DNA from: Candidatus Gastranaerophilales bacterium
GTDB taxonomy: Bacteria > Cyanobacteriota > Vampirovibrionia > Gastranaerophilales > Gastranaerophilaceae
Assembly: GCA_947589425.1 (NCBI GenBank)
Contig: CANQAV010000011.1
Span: 1-61,161 of the forward strand
Direction: 5' to 3'
DNA: 61,161 nt
In this document: piece after piece, positions 28,031-36,995 of the stretch
How the letters are laid out: the number at the start of each line of letters is the position of its first letter
How positions within the stretch are numbered: the stretch's first letter is position 1
Program-made: the position numbers and the translations under genes
Notes under the pieces: model-generated
Database searches by the model: none
What the model was told of the DNA's origin: nothing
What the model saw: the letters and a program-made list of their open reading frames with translations, nothing else

Positions 28031-28221
28031 ATTTTTTTCCTTTTCTAAATTGTGCTTTTTGTCATATATATTAATTTTCGCACAAACAAGTCTTATAGCA
28101 AGAAATTTAAGATTTTATTTCTGATATGTTACAATTTTTATTCCTTCAAAATTCATACATATATTGGTTTTACTTTTTTTAAAAAATTATTAATATATAA
28201 AAAAATTGTGAGGTATTATTT

Positions 28222-28755
28222 ATGAATTTATTAGGTTCGAGTTTATTTACGGGCGCATTGACAGGACTTCAATCAAGTTATTTCCTGCTTGCAAACGGCG
28301 CTAAGTCACTTTCTATGGAAGATATTTTAAATCCGGGTAATGATACTGTTAAATACACGGTTAATCAATCATTCAGAAGCTATTTGATGACAAATTTTAA
28401 TCAAATTGATATGGATGGCGACGGAAAAATTTCAACTGCGGATTTACAAAATTATTCGGCAAAGCTCAGAACACAGGGAATGACATTTACGGAATTATCC
28501 CAGCTTTGTGCAAACGGCGGCTCATCAATGTCAAGTTTATTGGATACCGTTTTATCAAACTTCAATGAAATTGATATTAACCACGACGGAAGAGTGACAC
28601 AAAATGAAATTAACGCATACAGAGTTACTCAAGAGATGAAAGATGTTAAAGAAAAGTACCCGAAAATTGACCCTGAAAAGATGTCAATGTTCTACGAGCC
28701 CAAAACTTCTTCTGTTGACAGCACAAATTCAAAAGAAGATAAAGTATTCAATTAA
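28222..28755 (+). CDS. EF-hand calcium-binding protein
   Basis: A 177-residue protein with two EF-hand loops, DMDGDGKISTAD (~residue 67-78) and DINHDGRVTQNE (~117-128). Both have D at loop positions 1, 3 and 5 (N at 3 in the second), G at 6 and an acidic or polar 12th residue. The N-terminus (MNLLGSSLFTGALTGLQSSYFLL) is moderately hydrophobic but lacks a basic n-region, so export is uncertain. The C-terminus is disordered. GTGAGG precedes the ATG. Calcium binding is inferred from the loops. It lies amid the orphan small-protein genes but lacks their promoter motif. Confidence 0.82.
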   Translation: MNLLGSSLFTGALTGLQSSYFLLANGAKSLSMEDILNPGNDTVKYTVNQSFRSYLMTNFNQIDMDGDGKISTADLQNYSAKLRTQGMTFTELSQLCANGGSSMSSLLDTVLSNFNEIDINHDGRVTQNEINAYRVTQEMKDVKEKYPKIDPEKMSMFYEPKTSSVDSTNSKEDKVFN

Positions 28756-28756
28756 C

Positions 28757-28790
28757 AAAAAAGCGAAGCCAAAGGCTTCGCTTTTTTTAT
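28757..28790. terminator. bidirectional rho-independent terminator
   Basis: AAGCGAAGCC/GGCTTCGCTT stem with an AAA loop, A-run left and T-run right, between the convergent EF-hand and coiled-coil genes. Confidence 0.93.
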
Positions 28791-28801
28791 ATCGTTTTTA
28801 T

Positions 28802-29329
28802 TTATGAAAGCTTGATTGTACATTGCTGAATTTCGTTGCTTACCGCATCGGATACGCTTTGAAGTTCTTGAGCAACTACTTCCATCTGTGTTTCTACGTC
28901 GGTCTTTTCTTGTTCGTACATTGTTTCTACATCGTTTGCTTCTTCTTCAATTAATTGAAGTTCGCCTTCCCAATATACTTTTTTGTCATTTAGTGATGAT
29001 TCGTATTCTTCTTTTGCGTCATTGAGTTCGTTTTGATATTGTGCAATTTCTTCTTCTATTTCTTTTTTTCTTTCGTCAGTAGTATGTGATTCTGATTTTT
29101 CTTCTCTTGCTGATTTAATTTTTTCGTTTATTTCATTTTTTTGTTCATTGTAGCTTAATCTCAGATCTCTTTGGTCTTGTTGTTGGTCATTTTGAACTAC
29201 TGTTTGTTCATATTGATATTCTCGTGATTTTTGTCTTTCTTCACGTGAAATCTCAAGTTCTCTCATAACCAAATCGGCGTGAGTTCTTTTAAGTTCTTTT
29301 TTCCTTAATGATAAGGTTACCCAGCTCAT
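28802..29329 (-). CDS. orphan acidic coiled-coil protein, MxW(V/L)TLxxRK family (paralog 2)
   Basis: A 175-residue protein starting MSWVTLSLRKKELKRTH and ending EIQQCTIKLS. The interior is one long Glu/Gln/Lys-rich heptad helix containing YEQTVVQND, DAKEEYE and EEEANDVET. Closest to paralog 4 (50799), with which it shares long identical stretches at both ends and a variable middle. GGAG lies ten bases before ATG. Promoter site E lies 74 bases upstream. No signal peptide; one late cysteine. Confidence 0.85.
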   Translation of the reverse strand: MSWVTLSLRKKELKRTHADLVMRELEISREERQKSREYQYEQTVVQNDQQQDQRDLRLSYNEQKNEINEKIKSAREEKSESHTTDERKKEIEEEIAQYQNELNDAKEEYESSLNDKKVYWEGELQLIEEEANDVETMYEQEKTDVETQMEVVAQELQSVSDAVSNEIQQCTIKLS

Positions 29330-29402
29330 TTACTACATTCTCCTTGGTTAAGCATTTGTGTGTGATTCATATTCGACTTATATGATATCCTTACAAATTA
29401 AT

Positions 29403-29429
29403 AAAGTATTTTGTTTTTTAAAAATTGCT
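29403..29429 (-). promoter_or_regulatory. shared promoter element, site E
   Basis: Minus strand: AGCAAT, 15 bases, TACTTTATTAATTTG. Precedes the 28802-29329 gene. Confidence 0.7.
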
Positions 29430-29531
29430 TTTTTTTAATTTATTTGTTGTATTTTCTTAATAATTCTTAACAATAATTTGTAAAAAAATACAACAGAATA
29501 ATTCTGTCGTATTTTTTTGAACTTAAAAATT

Positions 29532-29717
29532 TTACATTAATGCAAAGTCGAATTCGCACTCATAATTTTTGTCGTAGCCTAAATCTTCCTCTTTTTCAAG
29601 AGTTAATTCCAAAAATCGCATTTGGCTTCTTACATTTTTCAAAGATGAATAGCTTGCAAGCTCAATAAGCACTTTATCGACACATTTGTTTTCCGCTTTA
29701 TTAGTACTTGTTTGCAT
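29532..29717 (-). CDS. orphan 61-residue acidic protein, regulon member
   Basis: Small soluble protein, MQTSTNKAEN start, a helical centre (DKVLIELASYSSLKNVRSQMRFLELTLEKEEDLG) and a D/E-F-rich tail. GAGG six bases before the ATG and promoter site C 47 bases upstream argue that it is expressed. No family recognised. The position between two coiled-coil paralogs suggests a shared role. Confidence 0.7.
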   Translation of the reverse strand: MQTSTNKAENKCVDKVLIELASYSSLKNVRSQMRFLELTLEKEEDLGYDKNYECEFDFALM

Positions 29718-29763
29718 CTTGATCCTCTGTCTCCTATGTATTTGTGTGTATTTATATATATTT

Positions 29764-29790
29764 AAAGTATTTTTTTATAAATAAATTGCT
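29764..29790 (-). promoter_or_regulatory. shared promoter element, site C
   Basis: Minus strand: AGCAAT, 15 bases, TACTTTAAATATATAT. Precedes the 29532-29717 gene. Confidence 0.72.
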
Positions 29791-29818
29791 AATTTAATTG
29801 GTGTATAATTTAATTTTC

Positions 29819-29847
29819 TTAACAAAATATGCGTTTTTGCTTATAAT
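29819..29847 (+). promoter_or_regulatory. sigma70 promoter, predicted leaderless
   Basis: TTAACA (29819-29824), 17-base spacer, TATAAT (29842-29847), then six bases and the ATG. Near-consensus at both boxes. The expected transcription start coincides with the A of ATG. Confidence 0.75.
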
Positions 29848-29853
29848 TTAATT

Positions 29854-30357
29854 ATGAAAAATATAATTGTTATTTCGGGCAAACAATATAGCGGTAAAGA
29901 TACACTTGCAAATATTCTTTTAAACAAACTGGACGGTTTTAAAAGAGCAGGTATTGGCGATGCTATTAAATTAATGTATTCAAATACGAAAAATATACCT
30001 TTTTCCGAAATTGAAGAAAACAAACACTTATATAGAGCGGAGCTGATTTACCTTGGCAATTGGGGCCGGCAAATTGATAAAAATTTTTGGCTTGAATATT
30101 TGGCGGGAATGACCAACATAATTGTACCTGATGTAAGAGTTATGGATGAATTATTATATTTTAAAGAAAAAGGTGCTTTTTTAATTAGAGTTGAATCGGA
30201 ATATTCGCAGCGCCTTAAAAGAGGAATTATTACAAAAGAAAATGATTACACGGAAACAGCCCTCGATAATTATCATGATTGGGATTTTGTTGTCAATAAT
30301 AATTCAGACATTGAAAAATTGCAGAAAGATGCCGATATTATAGTTTCTATGCTATAA
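29854..30357 (+). CDS. deoxynucleoside-monophosphate-kinase-like P-loop kinase
   Basis: A 167-residue P-loop kinase: Walker A GKQYSGKDT at residues ~8-16, then LANILL. A central W-G-R-Q region and D-V-R in VPDVRVMDELLYFKEKG recall phage-type deoxynucleotide kinases (T4 gp1/DNMK fold). The R-x-x-S/L-K-R lid region is short. Substrate unproven. No Shine-Dalgarno, leaderless promoter. It sits in opposite orientation within the cluster of coiled-coil genes, and its 3' end forms a perfect hairpin. Confidence 0.75.
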   Translation: MKNIIVISGKQYSGKDTLANILLNKLDGFKRAGIGDAIKLMYSNTKNIPFSEIEENKHLYRAELIYLGNWGRQIDKNFWLEYLAGMTNIIVPDVRVMDELLYFKEKGAFLIRVESEYSQRLKRGIITKENDYTETALDNYHDWDFVVNNNSDIEKLQKDADIIVSML

Positions 30358-30364
30358 TATCGGC
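30331..30364 (+). terminator. 13-bp hairpin over the stop codon
   Basis: GCCGATATTATAG and CTATAATATCGGC are perfect complements around an eight-base loop. The TAA stop lies in the right arm. TTTATTTAT follows, so it probably acts as an intrinsic terminator that includes the last coding codons. Confidence 0.7.
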
Positions 30365-30385
30365 TTTATTTATATATGATTAAAA

Positions 30386-30859
30386 TTATTTAAGGCTTAT
30401 TGTTTGTGTTTCAATGTCAGAGCTTATTGTTTCATCAATTGCGCTTAATTCTTGTCTCATTGCTTCAAGGTTTGCTTCCAGAGTTGTCTTTTGTTCTTCG
30501 ATTGCCGTTTCTTTGTCTGTAGCTTCTTCTTCAAGTTGACTTAATTCGTCATCATAGTACTCATTGATTATCATTTTTTGATATTCGTATTCTTCTTTGG
30601 CATCTTCGTAGTCTTGCTGCCAGTTTGCATAGTCTGCACTTTGAACTCCGCCTTCGGGTTTATTGTCTTTTACTGCATCGTATGCTTCTTTTGCTGCTCT
30701 TAATTCTTGTGATTTATCGTTGTTTATTACGGTCTGTTCATAAGACAAACGTCTTTGAATTTGTCTTGTTTCACGTGACAAGGTAATTATCTCAAGCTCT
30801 GTTTCATTAATGTCTGAAACAAGACACATTTTTCGTTCTGTTAGAGTTACCCAGCCCAT
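30386..30859 (-). CDS. orphan acidic coiled-coil protein, MxW(V/L)TLxxRK family (paralog 3)
   Basis: A 157-residue protein, MGWVTLTERK start, same architecture and length as paralog 1 (131-610). They share ITLSRE, SYEQT, DAVKD, DYEDAKE, EYEYxK, TLEANLEAMR and SSDIE. ATG at 30859 with GAGG nine bases upstream is preferred over the TTG two codons earlier. Promoter site B is 65 bases upstream. Confidence 0.85.
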   Translation of the reverse strand: MGWVTLTERKMCLVSDINETELEIITLSRETRQIQRRLSYEQTVINNDKSQELRAAKEAYDAVKDNKPEGGVQSADYANWQQDYEDAKEEYEYQKMIINEYYDDELSQLEEEATDKETAIEEQKTTLEANLEAMRQELSAIDETISSDIETQTISLK

Positions 30860-30923
30860 AGCCAATTACCTCGTTTCTTTGTTTACTTGTAAAATCGACC
30901 TTATTTTTTATTTACATATATAT

Positions 30924-30950
30924 AAAGTATATATACTTTATTTAATTGCT
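30924..30950 (-). promoter_or_regulatory. shared promoter element, site B
   Basis: Minus strand: AGCAAT, 15 bases, TACTTTATATATATG. Downstream half is identical over 18 bases to site A. Confidence 0.74.
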
Positions 30951-31020
30951 ACATATATGTTTTTTTGTTACAAAAGTTAACAAATAAAATAAAGAATGGC
31001 AATATAAGGTTATTTGAGGA

Positions 31021-31887
31021 CTATTCTTCATGGAAATTATTTGTAACAAGATTTATATATTCTATCATGTGAACAAAATATTCAAGGTTGCATTCGCCGT
31101 TTAATATAATATCTGACTTGTTTTTTTGAGATGCAACATATTTTTTGCCCGCTTTCATCAAATAATCCCAGTGTTTTTTTGCATTTTCTTCGTTTTGGTT
31201 TCTAAGTTTTGCACGGTTGAAAAAACGTCTTTTTCTCTCAATATCATCTAAATCTATATATATATTTATATCAAAAATTTTATTAAGGTTGTTATAGATA
31301 GTACACATGCCTTCAACTACAATTATTTTTTTGGATTTAACGGGAATTGAACTTGGTTTTGATTTACCTGTGCCGTTTACAAGATATTCGGGAGCAAGTA
31401 TATCATTGCCTGCTTGAAGTTTTAATACATCTTTTTTAAGGAGTTCCAAGTTAAAATTTTGCGGAGAATCAATATCATAACCGCTATCACGCAAAACATC
31501 AAAAGAGCCGTGTTTTTTTATCAGCTCTGAAATATCTTTAAAATAGTTATCAGCGCTTAAAATGCTCACAGGCAGGTTTAATTCTTTAATACATTTAGAA
31601 ATCTGCGAACAGATTGTTGATTTTCCGCTTGCGGATTCACCGCTTATTGCAATTAATATTCTGTCATTAGGTCTGTTTATGAGTCTGTTTGTAAATCTTT
31701 CGAGAAAATCTTTATCATAGTCAATAATAATTTGCTTATCCGATTTCCTGTCATGATTTATAATCTGCTTAAATTTGGTTTGCAGATAAAAAGCCAATAG
31801 CGACCTTCCCGCACGTGTTGAACAATTGGGTTTTTGAATTTTTTCTTTTGTTTGATTTTCAAGTAAGTCTTTTACAAGTGTATTCAT
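31021..31887 (-). CDS. uridine-kinase-family P-loop kinase with N-terminal extension
   Basis: A 288-residue kinase. Walker A GESASGKST lies at ~84-92, followed by a uridine-kinase-like LSADNYFKD, E-G-M in VVEGMCTIYN, and R-K-R-R-F-F-N-R in the lid. The ~75-residue N-terminal extension (Q-T-K-E-K-I...) is not part of the usual family. Predicted to phosphorylate uridine/cytidine or a related small molecule. It occupies the position downstream of rnpA where yidD/yidC are normally found. Confidence 0.82.
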   Translation of the reverse strand: MNTLVKDLLENQTKEKIQKPNCSTRAGRSLLAFYLQTKFKQIINHDRKSDKQIIIDYDKDFLERFTNRLINRPNDRILIAISGESASGKSTICSQISKCIKELNLPVSILSADNYFKDISELIKKHGSFDVLRDSGYDIDSPQNFNLELLKKDVLKLQAGNDILAPEYLVNGTGKSKPSSIPVKSKKIIVVEGMCTIYNNLNKIFDINIYIDLDDIERKRRFFNRAKLRNQNEENAKKHWDYLMKAGKKYVASQKNKSDIILNGECNLEYFVHMIEYINLVTNNFHEE

Positions 31888-31905
31888 TGTGTATATATAA
31901 TATTT

Positions 31906-32274
31906 CTAAATTTTTTTATTTGCTATCTTTTCAAAAAGAAATAAAATTGATGAATTTATTTCACCGTAAGTTTTATCAAGAATATTATTTTTAGCACAAA
32001 AGATTAAGCTTTGATATTGTTTTAGCAAATTATATTCATCCTTCATAAGCATTAATCTTAAATTTTCCCTTAAAATTCTTTTTATTTTATTTCGTTTTAC
32101 GGCACGCTTATGAATTTTCTTAGAAACAACAAAACCCACCCTTACAGGGCAGTTTTCGTTTGTTTTTTTCTTTCCTATATATAAGACAATTAAGTCATTT
32201 GCAACAACATTATTGTTTTTATAAGTTGCATCGAATGCTTTTTTTGATTTAAGTCGATTTTCTTTTTTAAGCAC
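31906..32274 (-). CDS. rnpA: ribonuclease P protein component
   Basis: A 122-residue basic protein that binds the RNase P RNA. The RNR motif region reads [14 protein letters not shown], and R-V-G-F-V-V-S-K-K-x-x-K-R-A-V-K precedes it. Starts at GTG within the last codons of rpmH (8-base overlap), which fits the near-universal rpmH-rnpA pair. Confidence 0.93.
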   Translation of the reverse strand: MLKKENRLKSKKAFDATYKNNNVVANDLIVLYIGKKKTNENCPVRVGFVVSKKIHKRAVKRNKIKRILRENLRLMLMKDEYNLLKQYQSLIFCAKNNILDKTYGEINSSILFLFEKIANKKI

Positions 32275-32419
32275 GATTCTTTGCGGTTATTGCTACTTTG
32301 TGACGTCCTTTAGCACGTCTTGCATTGATTACCAGTCTGCCGTTTTTAGTTGCCATTCTTGCTCTAAAACCGCTGACATTTTGTCTTTTTCTTTTTGTAC
32401 CTTCTAAAGTACGGCGCAT
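32267..32419 (-). CDS. rpmH: 50S ribosomal protein L34
   Basis: A 50-residue basic protein read directly from the minus strand: [20 protein letters not shown] at the start, then [20 protein letters not shown]. The T-x-x-G-R-x-V-(I/L)-x-x-R-R-x-K-G-R core is the L34 signature. AAGGAG lies eight bases before the ATG. Stop TAA overlaps the rnpA start. Near the chromosomal origin in many bacteria, but dnaA is not in the window. Confidence 0.95.
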   Translation of the reverse strand: MRRTLEGTKRKRQNVSGFRARMATKNGRLVINARRAKGRHKVAITAKNRA

Positions 32420-32513
32420 TTTTATTCTCCTTATGCGATTGTATAAATTAGCTTGACATTACCATATTGTCGGTATTTACTATACTATATTAGACAAAAT
32501 AAGGTGTCAAGTT

Positions 32514-33314
32514 ATGTTAAATCAAGACGTTAAATTGGGTGTAATCGGCTGTGGTAAAATGGCAAGCGCAATATTAGGGGGCGTTATTAAAAATAACTTC
32601 CTAAATCCCTCAAATATATTTATATATGATGTTAATTCCGATGCATCAATTAAATTATCGGAAAAATTTAACTTTAATGCAGTTTTTTCAATTGATGAAA
32701 TATCAAAAAATTCTAATGTTTTATTGCTTGCAACAAAGCCTTTTGTTTTTTTGGATGTTATGAATGAATTGAAAAAATATTACAATAATCAGCTTGTTTT
32801 ATCGATTTTAGCAGGTATAAAAATTGAAAAATATCTCTCAGTAATTAATGATATTAAAATTGCCAGAATAATGCCAAATACTCCCGCTCTTGTAAATGAG
32901 GCAATGAGTGCTGTTTGCTCTAATGACAAAAAGTCGCTTGAATTTGCATATAATTTTATGTCAAATTGCGGAAGGGTTATAAAAACAACGGAAGATAAAA
33001 TGGATGTTATTACCGCACTCAGCGGTTCAGGCCCTGCATTTTATTTTAAAATTATAGAACTATTAGCGAAAAGCGCATCAAAATTAGGTTTAAGCAATGA
33101 TGAAGCACTTATGCTTTCGGCCCAGACAGCATTGGGAAGTGCTAAAATGATATTTGAAAATGATTTTAAGGTTGATGAATTAATTAAGAACGTAACAACT
33201 CCGGGGGGCTGTACGGCTGTCGGTAATGATGTTTTAAACAATTCGGATATTGATAAAATATTTGATAAGACAATAAAAGACACTATGCAAAAAGCCATTG
33301 AACTCGGCTCATAA
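32514..33314 (+). CDS. proC: pyrroline-5-carboxylate reductase
   Basis: A 266-residue enzyme for the last step of proline synthesis, reducing P5C with NAD(P)H. N-terminal Rossmann site GVIGCGKMASAI, ARIMPNTPALV in the middle, and the C-terminal P5CR signature region ALSGSGPAFYFKIIELLA plus TTPGGCTAVG. Full length. AAGG nine bases before ATG. Confidence 0.96.
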   Translation: MLNQDVKLGVIGCGKMASAILGGVIKNNFLNPSNIFIYDVNSDASIKLSEKFNFNAVFSIDEISKNSNVLLLATKPFVFLDVMNELKKYYNNQLVLSILAGIKIEKYLSVINDIKIARIMPNTPALVNEAMSAVCSNDKKSLEFAYNFMSNCGRVIKTTEDKMDVITALSGSGPAFYFKIIELLAKSASKLGLSNDEALMLSAQTALGSAKMIFENDFKVDELIKNVTTPGGCTAVGNDVLNNSDIDKIFDKTIKDTMQKAIELGS

Positions 33315-33333
33315 ATAAAGTTATTATTTTATT

Positions 33334-35322
33334 ATGAAACATAATTTATTTAAACTTAAATCCGATTATAAGCCCTCGGGAGATCAGCCAAAGGCAATTA
33401 ATGCTCTGGTTGAGGGTTTAAATCGTGGAGATGATACCCAAACTCTTTTAGGTGTAACAGGCTCGGGTAAAACTTTTACAATTGCAAACGTAATTGAAAA
33501 AGTTCAAAGACCGACTCTTGTAATTGCCCACAATAAAACTCTTGCGGCACAGCTATATAACGAATTTAAAGAGCTTTTTCCTCAAAATGCGGTTGAATAT
33601 TTTATATCATATTATGATTATTACCAGCCCGAAGCCTATATCCCGAGAACAGATACATATATTGAAAAATCGGCAACAATTAATGATGAAATAGACAGAT
33701 TGCGCCACAATACCACAAGAAGTTTATACGAAAGAGATGACGTCATTGTTGTGGCTTCGGTAAGCTGTATATATGGTTTGGGTTTACCCGAAAACTATTT
33801 TAGAGGCACCGTTACTCTTTGTGTCGGACAGGAAATTTCAAGAAAAGACTTGTTAACTTATCTGGTTGGTGTTCGCTATGAAAGAAATGATGTTGAATTA
33901 AAGCGCTCAACTTTTCGTGCACGTGGTGATGTTGTTGAAATTATGCCGAGTTATGAAAAAATAATTACTAGAATTTCTTTCTTTGGGGATGAAATTGAAG
34001 GAATTTCCAGAATTGATTCCGTGACCGGAGAAATACTTGAAAAACCTTCTGAAGTTGTTATATATCCTGCGGTACACTATCTTTCTTATGACGATGATAT
34101 TGATGAAACCGTTTCTTTAATTAAACAAGAGCTGAATACAAGATTAGCCGAGCTTAAAGACCAAAATAAAATTGTTGAAGCTCAAAGACTTTCTCAAAGA
34201 GTGAATTACGATATTGAAATGATAAAAGAAATGGGCTATTGCTCGGGTATTGAAAACTATTCAAGGATAATTGAAAGAAGACCGGAAGGAAGTGCTCCCG
34301 CAACATTACTTGATTATTTCGGGGATAATTTTCTAACGGTAATTGATGAATCCCATGTTACAATCCCTCAGCTTAAAGGAATGTTTTTTGGGGACAGAGC
34401 AAGAAAAGATGTACTTGTCGATTTTGGCTTCCGTCTTCCCTGTGCTAAAGATAACAGACCCTTAACATTTGAAGAATTTTATTCAAAAATAAATCAAAAG
34501 ATATTTATTTCAGCTACTCCTGCCGAATTTGAAAGGAAAGAAAGCACTCAAATTGTTGAGCAGATTATAAGACCGACAGGGCTTCTTGACCCTCAAATTG
34601 ATGTAAGACCTACGATTTCACAAGTTCAGGACTTAATGAGAGAAATTGAAAAGGTTGTTGAAAAGAAAGAAAGAATACTTGTTACAACCCTAACAAAAAA
34701 AATGGCGGAAGAATTGTCTTCTTATCTTCAAAATCAGGGATTAAGAGTAAGATATCTTCACAGCGAAGTAAAATCTCTTGAAAGAGTTGAAATATTAAGA
34801 GATTTAAGGCTGGGTGAGTTTGATGTTCTTGTCGGGGTTAATCTTTTAAGAGAAGGTCTTGATATACCCGAGGTTTCACTTGTTGCGATAATGGATGCCG
34901 ATAAAGAAGGATTTTTAAGATGCGAAACTTCGCTTATTCAAACAATCGGAAGAAGCGCAAGAAACGCTGACGGGCATGTTATTATGTATGCAGATAAAAT
35001 AACCGATTCAATGCACAGCGCAATAGAAGAAACAAAAAGACGCCGTGAGATACAGCTTGAATATAATAAGAAAAATAATATTATACCAAAAACAATTAAA
35101 AAATCCGTTGAAAATAATCTTTTATCCCTTGTTCAAAGCTATAGAAGCGTTGAAGACGTCGTAGCGCAGCAGCTTGTTGAGTATAATGTTGAAATTAAAG
35201 ATTTACCCAAATTGCTTGATGAAATGGAGCATGATATGCATAAAGCCGCAAAATTACTTGACTTTGAGCGTGCAATTCAATTAAGAGATGAAATTAAAAA
35301 ACTTAAAAGCATGATTAGCTAA
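33334..35322 (+). CDS. uvrB: UvrABC system protein B
   Basis: A 662-residue DNA damage-verifying helicase of nucleotide excision repair. Walker [10 protein letters not shown], beta-hairpin [16 protein letters not shown] box, helicase motif [11 protein letters not shown], and the C-terminal UVR domain ([29 protein letters not shown]). Directly follows proC (19-base gap). Confidence 0.98.
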   Translation: MKHNLFKLKSDYKPSGDQPKAINALVEGLNRGDDTQTLLGVTGSGKTFTIANVIEKVQRPTLVIAHNKTLAAQLYNEFKELFPQNAVEYFISYYDYYQPEAYIPRTDTYIEKSATINDEIDRLRHNTTRSLYERDDVIVVASVSCIYGLGLPENYFRGTVTLCVGQEISRKDLLTYLVGVRYERNDVELKRSTFRARGDVVEIMPSYEKIITRISFFGDEIEGISRIDSVTGEILEKPSEVVIYPAVHYLSYDDDIDETVSLIKQELNTRLAELKDQNKIVEAQRLSQRVNYDIEMIKEMGYCSGIENYSRIIERRPEGSAPATLLDYFGDNFLTVIDESHVTIPQLKGMFFGDRARKDVLVDFGFRLPCAKDNRPLTFEEFYSKINQKIFISATPAEFERKESTQIVEQIIRPTGLLDPQIDVRPTISQVQDLMREIEKVVEKKERILVTTLTKKMAEELSSYLQNQGLRVRYLHSEVKSLERVEILRDLRLGEFDVLVGVNLLREGLDIPEVSLVAIMDADKEGFLRCETSLIQTIGRSARNADGHVIMYADKITDSMHSAIEETKRRREIQLEYNKKNNIIPKTIKKSVENNLLSLVQSYRSVEDVVAQQLVEYNVEIKDLPKLLDEMEHDMHKAAKLLDFERAIQLRDEIKKLKSMIS

Positions 35323-35352
35323 AAAAAATCCCTGACGAATCAGGGAGTTTTC
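35322..35352 (+). terminator. uvrB rho-independent terminator
   Basis: A-run, TCCCTGA/TCAGGGA stem with CGAA loop, GTTTTC tail. Confidence 0.8.
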
Positions 35353-35628
35353 TATTTGGTACATAGAAAGGAAGGAAAGGTTAGGAAAAATGTAGGTGTG
35401 TGTAAACTTATTTAATTTCCTAGTATATATTCCTTATATATTATATATACCATATTAAGTATTTTTCTTAACACGACATGCAATAAAAAATTTTTTATTT
35501 ACAATTCTTAATGAACGACTATACACTTATTAATTTAATAGTGACAAAAAGCACGATTAATACCTCTTTTTAAACAATAGTATGAAATACACTAAAAAAA
35601 TAGTCGAAAAAACTTTTACAGCAAGGGA
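35353..35628. other. AT-rich intergenic stretch
   Basis: About 275 bases with no ORF. A small stem TTTCTAT/ATAGAAA at about 35350-35370 and a purine tract GGAAGGAAAGG follow the uvrB terminator. A reverse-strand TACTTA at ~35455-35460 is not followed by any minus-strand gene. Confidence 0.5.
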
Positions 35629-35657
35629 TTGCGCCGATTTCACAACTGTGATATAAT
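35629..35657 (+). promoter_or_regulatory. sigma70 promoter of the glycosidase gene
   Basis: TTGCGC (35629-35634), 17-base spacer, TATAAT (35652-35657). The expected start lies about 30 bases before the ATG at 35694. Confidence 0.65.
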
Positions 35658-35693
35658 GATAGTAGAGCATACTAGATATTACGGTAACGGCAA

Positions 35694-36995
35694 ATGATAA
35701 ATTCCCAAACAAGTGAATATTATCGTTCATGTTATGGTGCCCATTTTCAAGATTATTTAAAAATAAAAAAAGTAAATGACACCTCAATGAAATGTATTGC
35801 CGTATTCTTTGCATTAAGCTTAACGCTTGTTTCAATTTGTGCTCCGCCTCCGGTAAGTGCGAAAACCGTAAGAGATAAAAGCAGAACAAAAGAAGAATAC
35901 AGCCACGTATATCTTGAGAAAAATTTTGAAGAAAACATTAAAAACAAATACAAAAATGCTTACGTATCGTTCCCAACGGCCGGAATAGCCCACATTAAGA
36001 AAACAAAATATATTAATTCAAGACCTATTAAAATAAATATTGCCGAAATTAATACAAATGTAAATCCGTATTTATCAATAAAACCTGAAATAGCGGGTAC
36101 AAAACTAAATTCAAAAGCTACCGTAAGAAAAATGGCACAAAAAAACGGAGCAATTGTTGCAATAAACGGCGGTTTTTTTAAACCGCAAACAGGAGTTCCT
36201 TTAGGGGCACTTGTAATAGACGGAAAAGTTTTAACGGGACCTATATACAATAGAGTCGGAATTGCAATTTTTGAAGAAGCGGGAAAGACTAAATTTAAGC
36301 TTAGTAATATCGTATACGATATTCATTTAAAAGCTGATGAAAGAGATTTAAAAGCCGATAATATAAATCAGCCAAGAATGTTATGTACTCATAAGTTGAT
36401 TTACACATCTGATTGGGGAAAATATTCTCCCTATGCACCTAAAAGCGGATGGAATGCCCTTATCAGAGGCGGGAGCGTTATTAAAATTTCAGCAAATCCT
36501 ATTGAATTAAATGATGACGATATTGTATTTTCAGCAGACAGGCAAACAATAAGAACATTAGCATCAATGAACAATATTAAGCTTGAAATTGAGCTAAATG
36601 ATGAAATTAAATCAGCAAAACACGTAATTGGCGCAGGCCCCTATCTTGTTCGTGACGGACAAATATATGTTGACAGTAAAACCCAAAAACTGGGCTCAAT
36701 AACGGGAAAAAATCCAAGAAGCGCAATAGGTTTTGATGAAAAAGGAACATTAATAATAGTAACGGTTGACGGACGTGAAAAAGCCTCTGTCGGAATGACA
36801 TTAACGGAGCTTGCATCTTTAATGAAGAGTTTGGGATGCAAACAGGCAATGAATTTTGACGGCGGCTCATCAAGTACAATGTATGTCAACGGTAAAGTTG
36901 TAAATAGCGCAGTAGGAAGAGAAGGTATTTCTGTTTCTAATGCGCTTGCGATTTTTGAAAGTAATCCGAGTGTCCTCTCGCTTTCAAGTATTTAA
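35694..36995 (+). CDS. exported phosphodiester glycosidase-like protein (NAGPA domain)
   Basis: A 433-residue protein of the NAGPA/exopolysaccharide-biosynthesis family. Residues ~33-58 form a signal segment (CIAVFFALSLTLVSI...PVSAKT), preceded by a 31-residue n-region if the first ATG is used. An alternative start is the ATG at 35787, which would give a standard signal peptide. The catalytic domain has AINGGFF, VIGAGPYLVRDG, RSAIGFDEKG and FDGGSSSTMYVNG, all family hallmarks. Probably acts on phosphodiester-linked sugars outside the cytoplasm. Confidence 0.85.
   Translation: MINSQTSEYYRSCYGAHFQDYLKIKKVNDTSMKCIAVFFALSLTLVSICAPPPVSAKTVRDKSRTKEEYSHVYLEKNFEENIKNKYKNAYVSFPTAGIAHIKKTKYINSRPIKINIAEINTNVNPYLSIKPEIAGTKLNSKATVRKMAQKNGAIVAINGGFFKPQTGVPLGALVIDGKVLTGPIYNRVGIAIFEEAGKTKFKLSNIVYDIHLKADERDLKADNINQPRMLCTHKLIYTSDWGKYSPYAPKSGWNALIRGGSVIKISANPIELNDDDIVFSADRQTIRTLASMNNIKLEIELNDEIKSAKHVIGAGPYLVRDGQIYVDSKTQKLGSITGKNPRSAIGFDEKGTLIIVTVDGREKASVGMTLTELASLMKSLGCKQAMNFDGGSSSTMYVNGKVVNSAVGREGISVSNALAIFESNPSVLSLSSI

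Noticed and set aside
35450-35500. Reverse-strand TGCAT...TACTTA string resembling the shared motif
   Set aside because: Spacing is 16, both boxes are poor and no minus-strand gene lies downstream.
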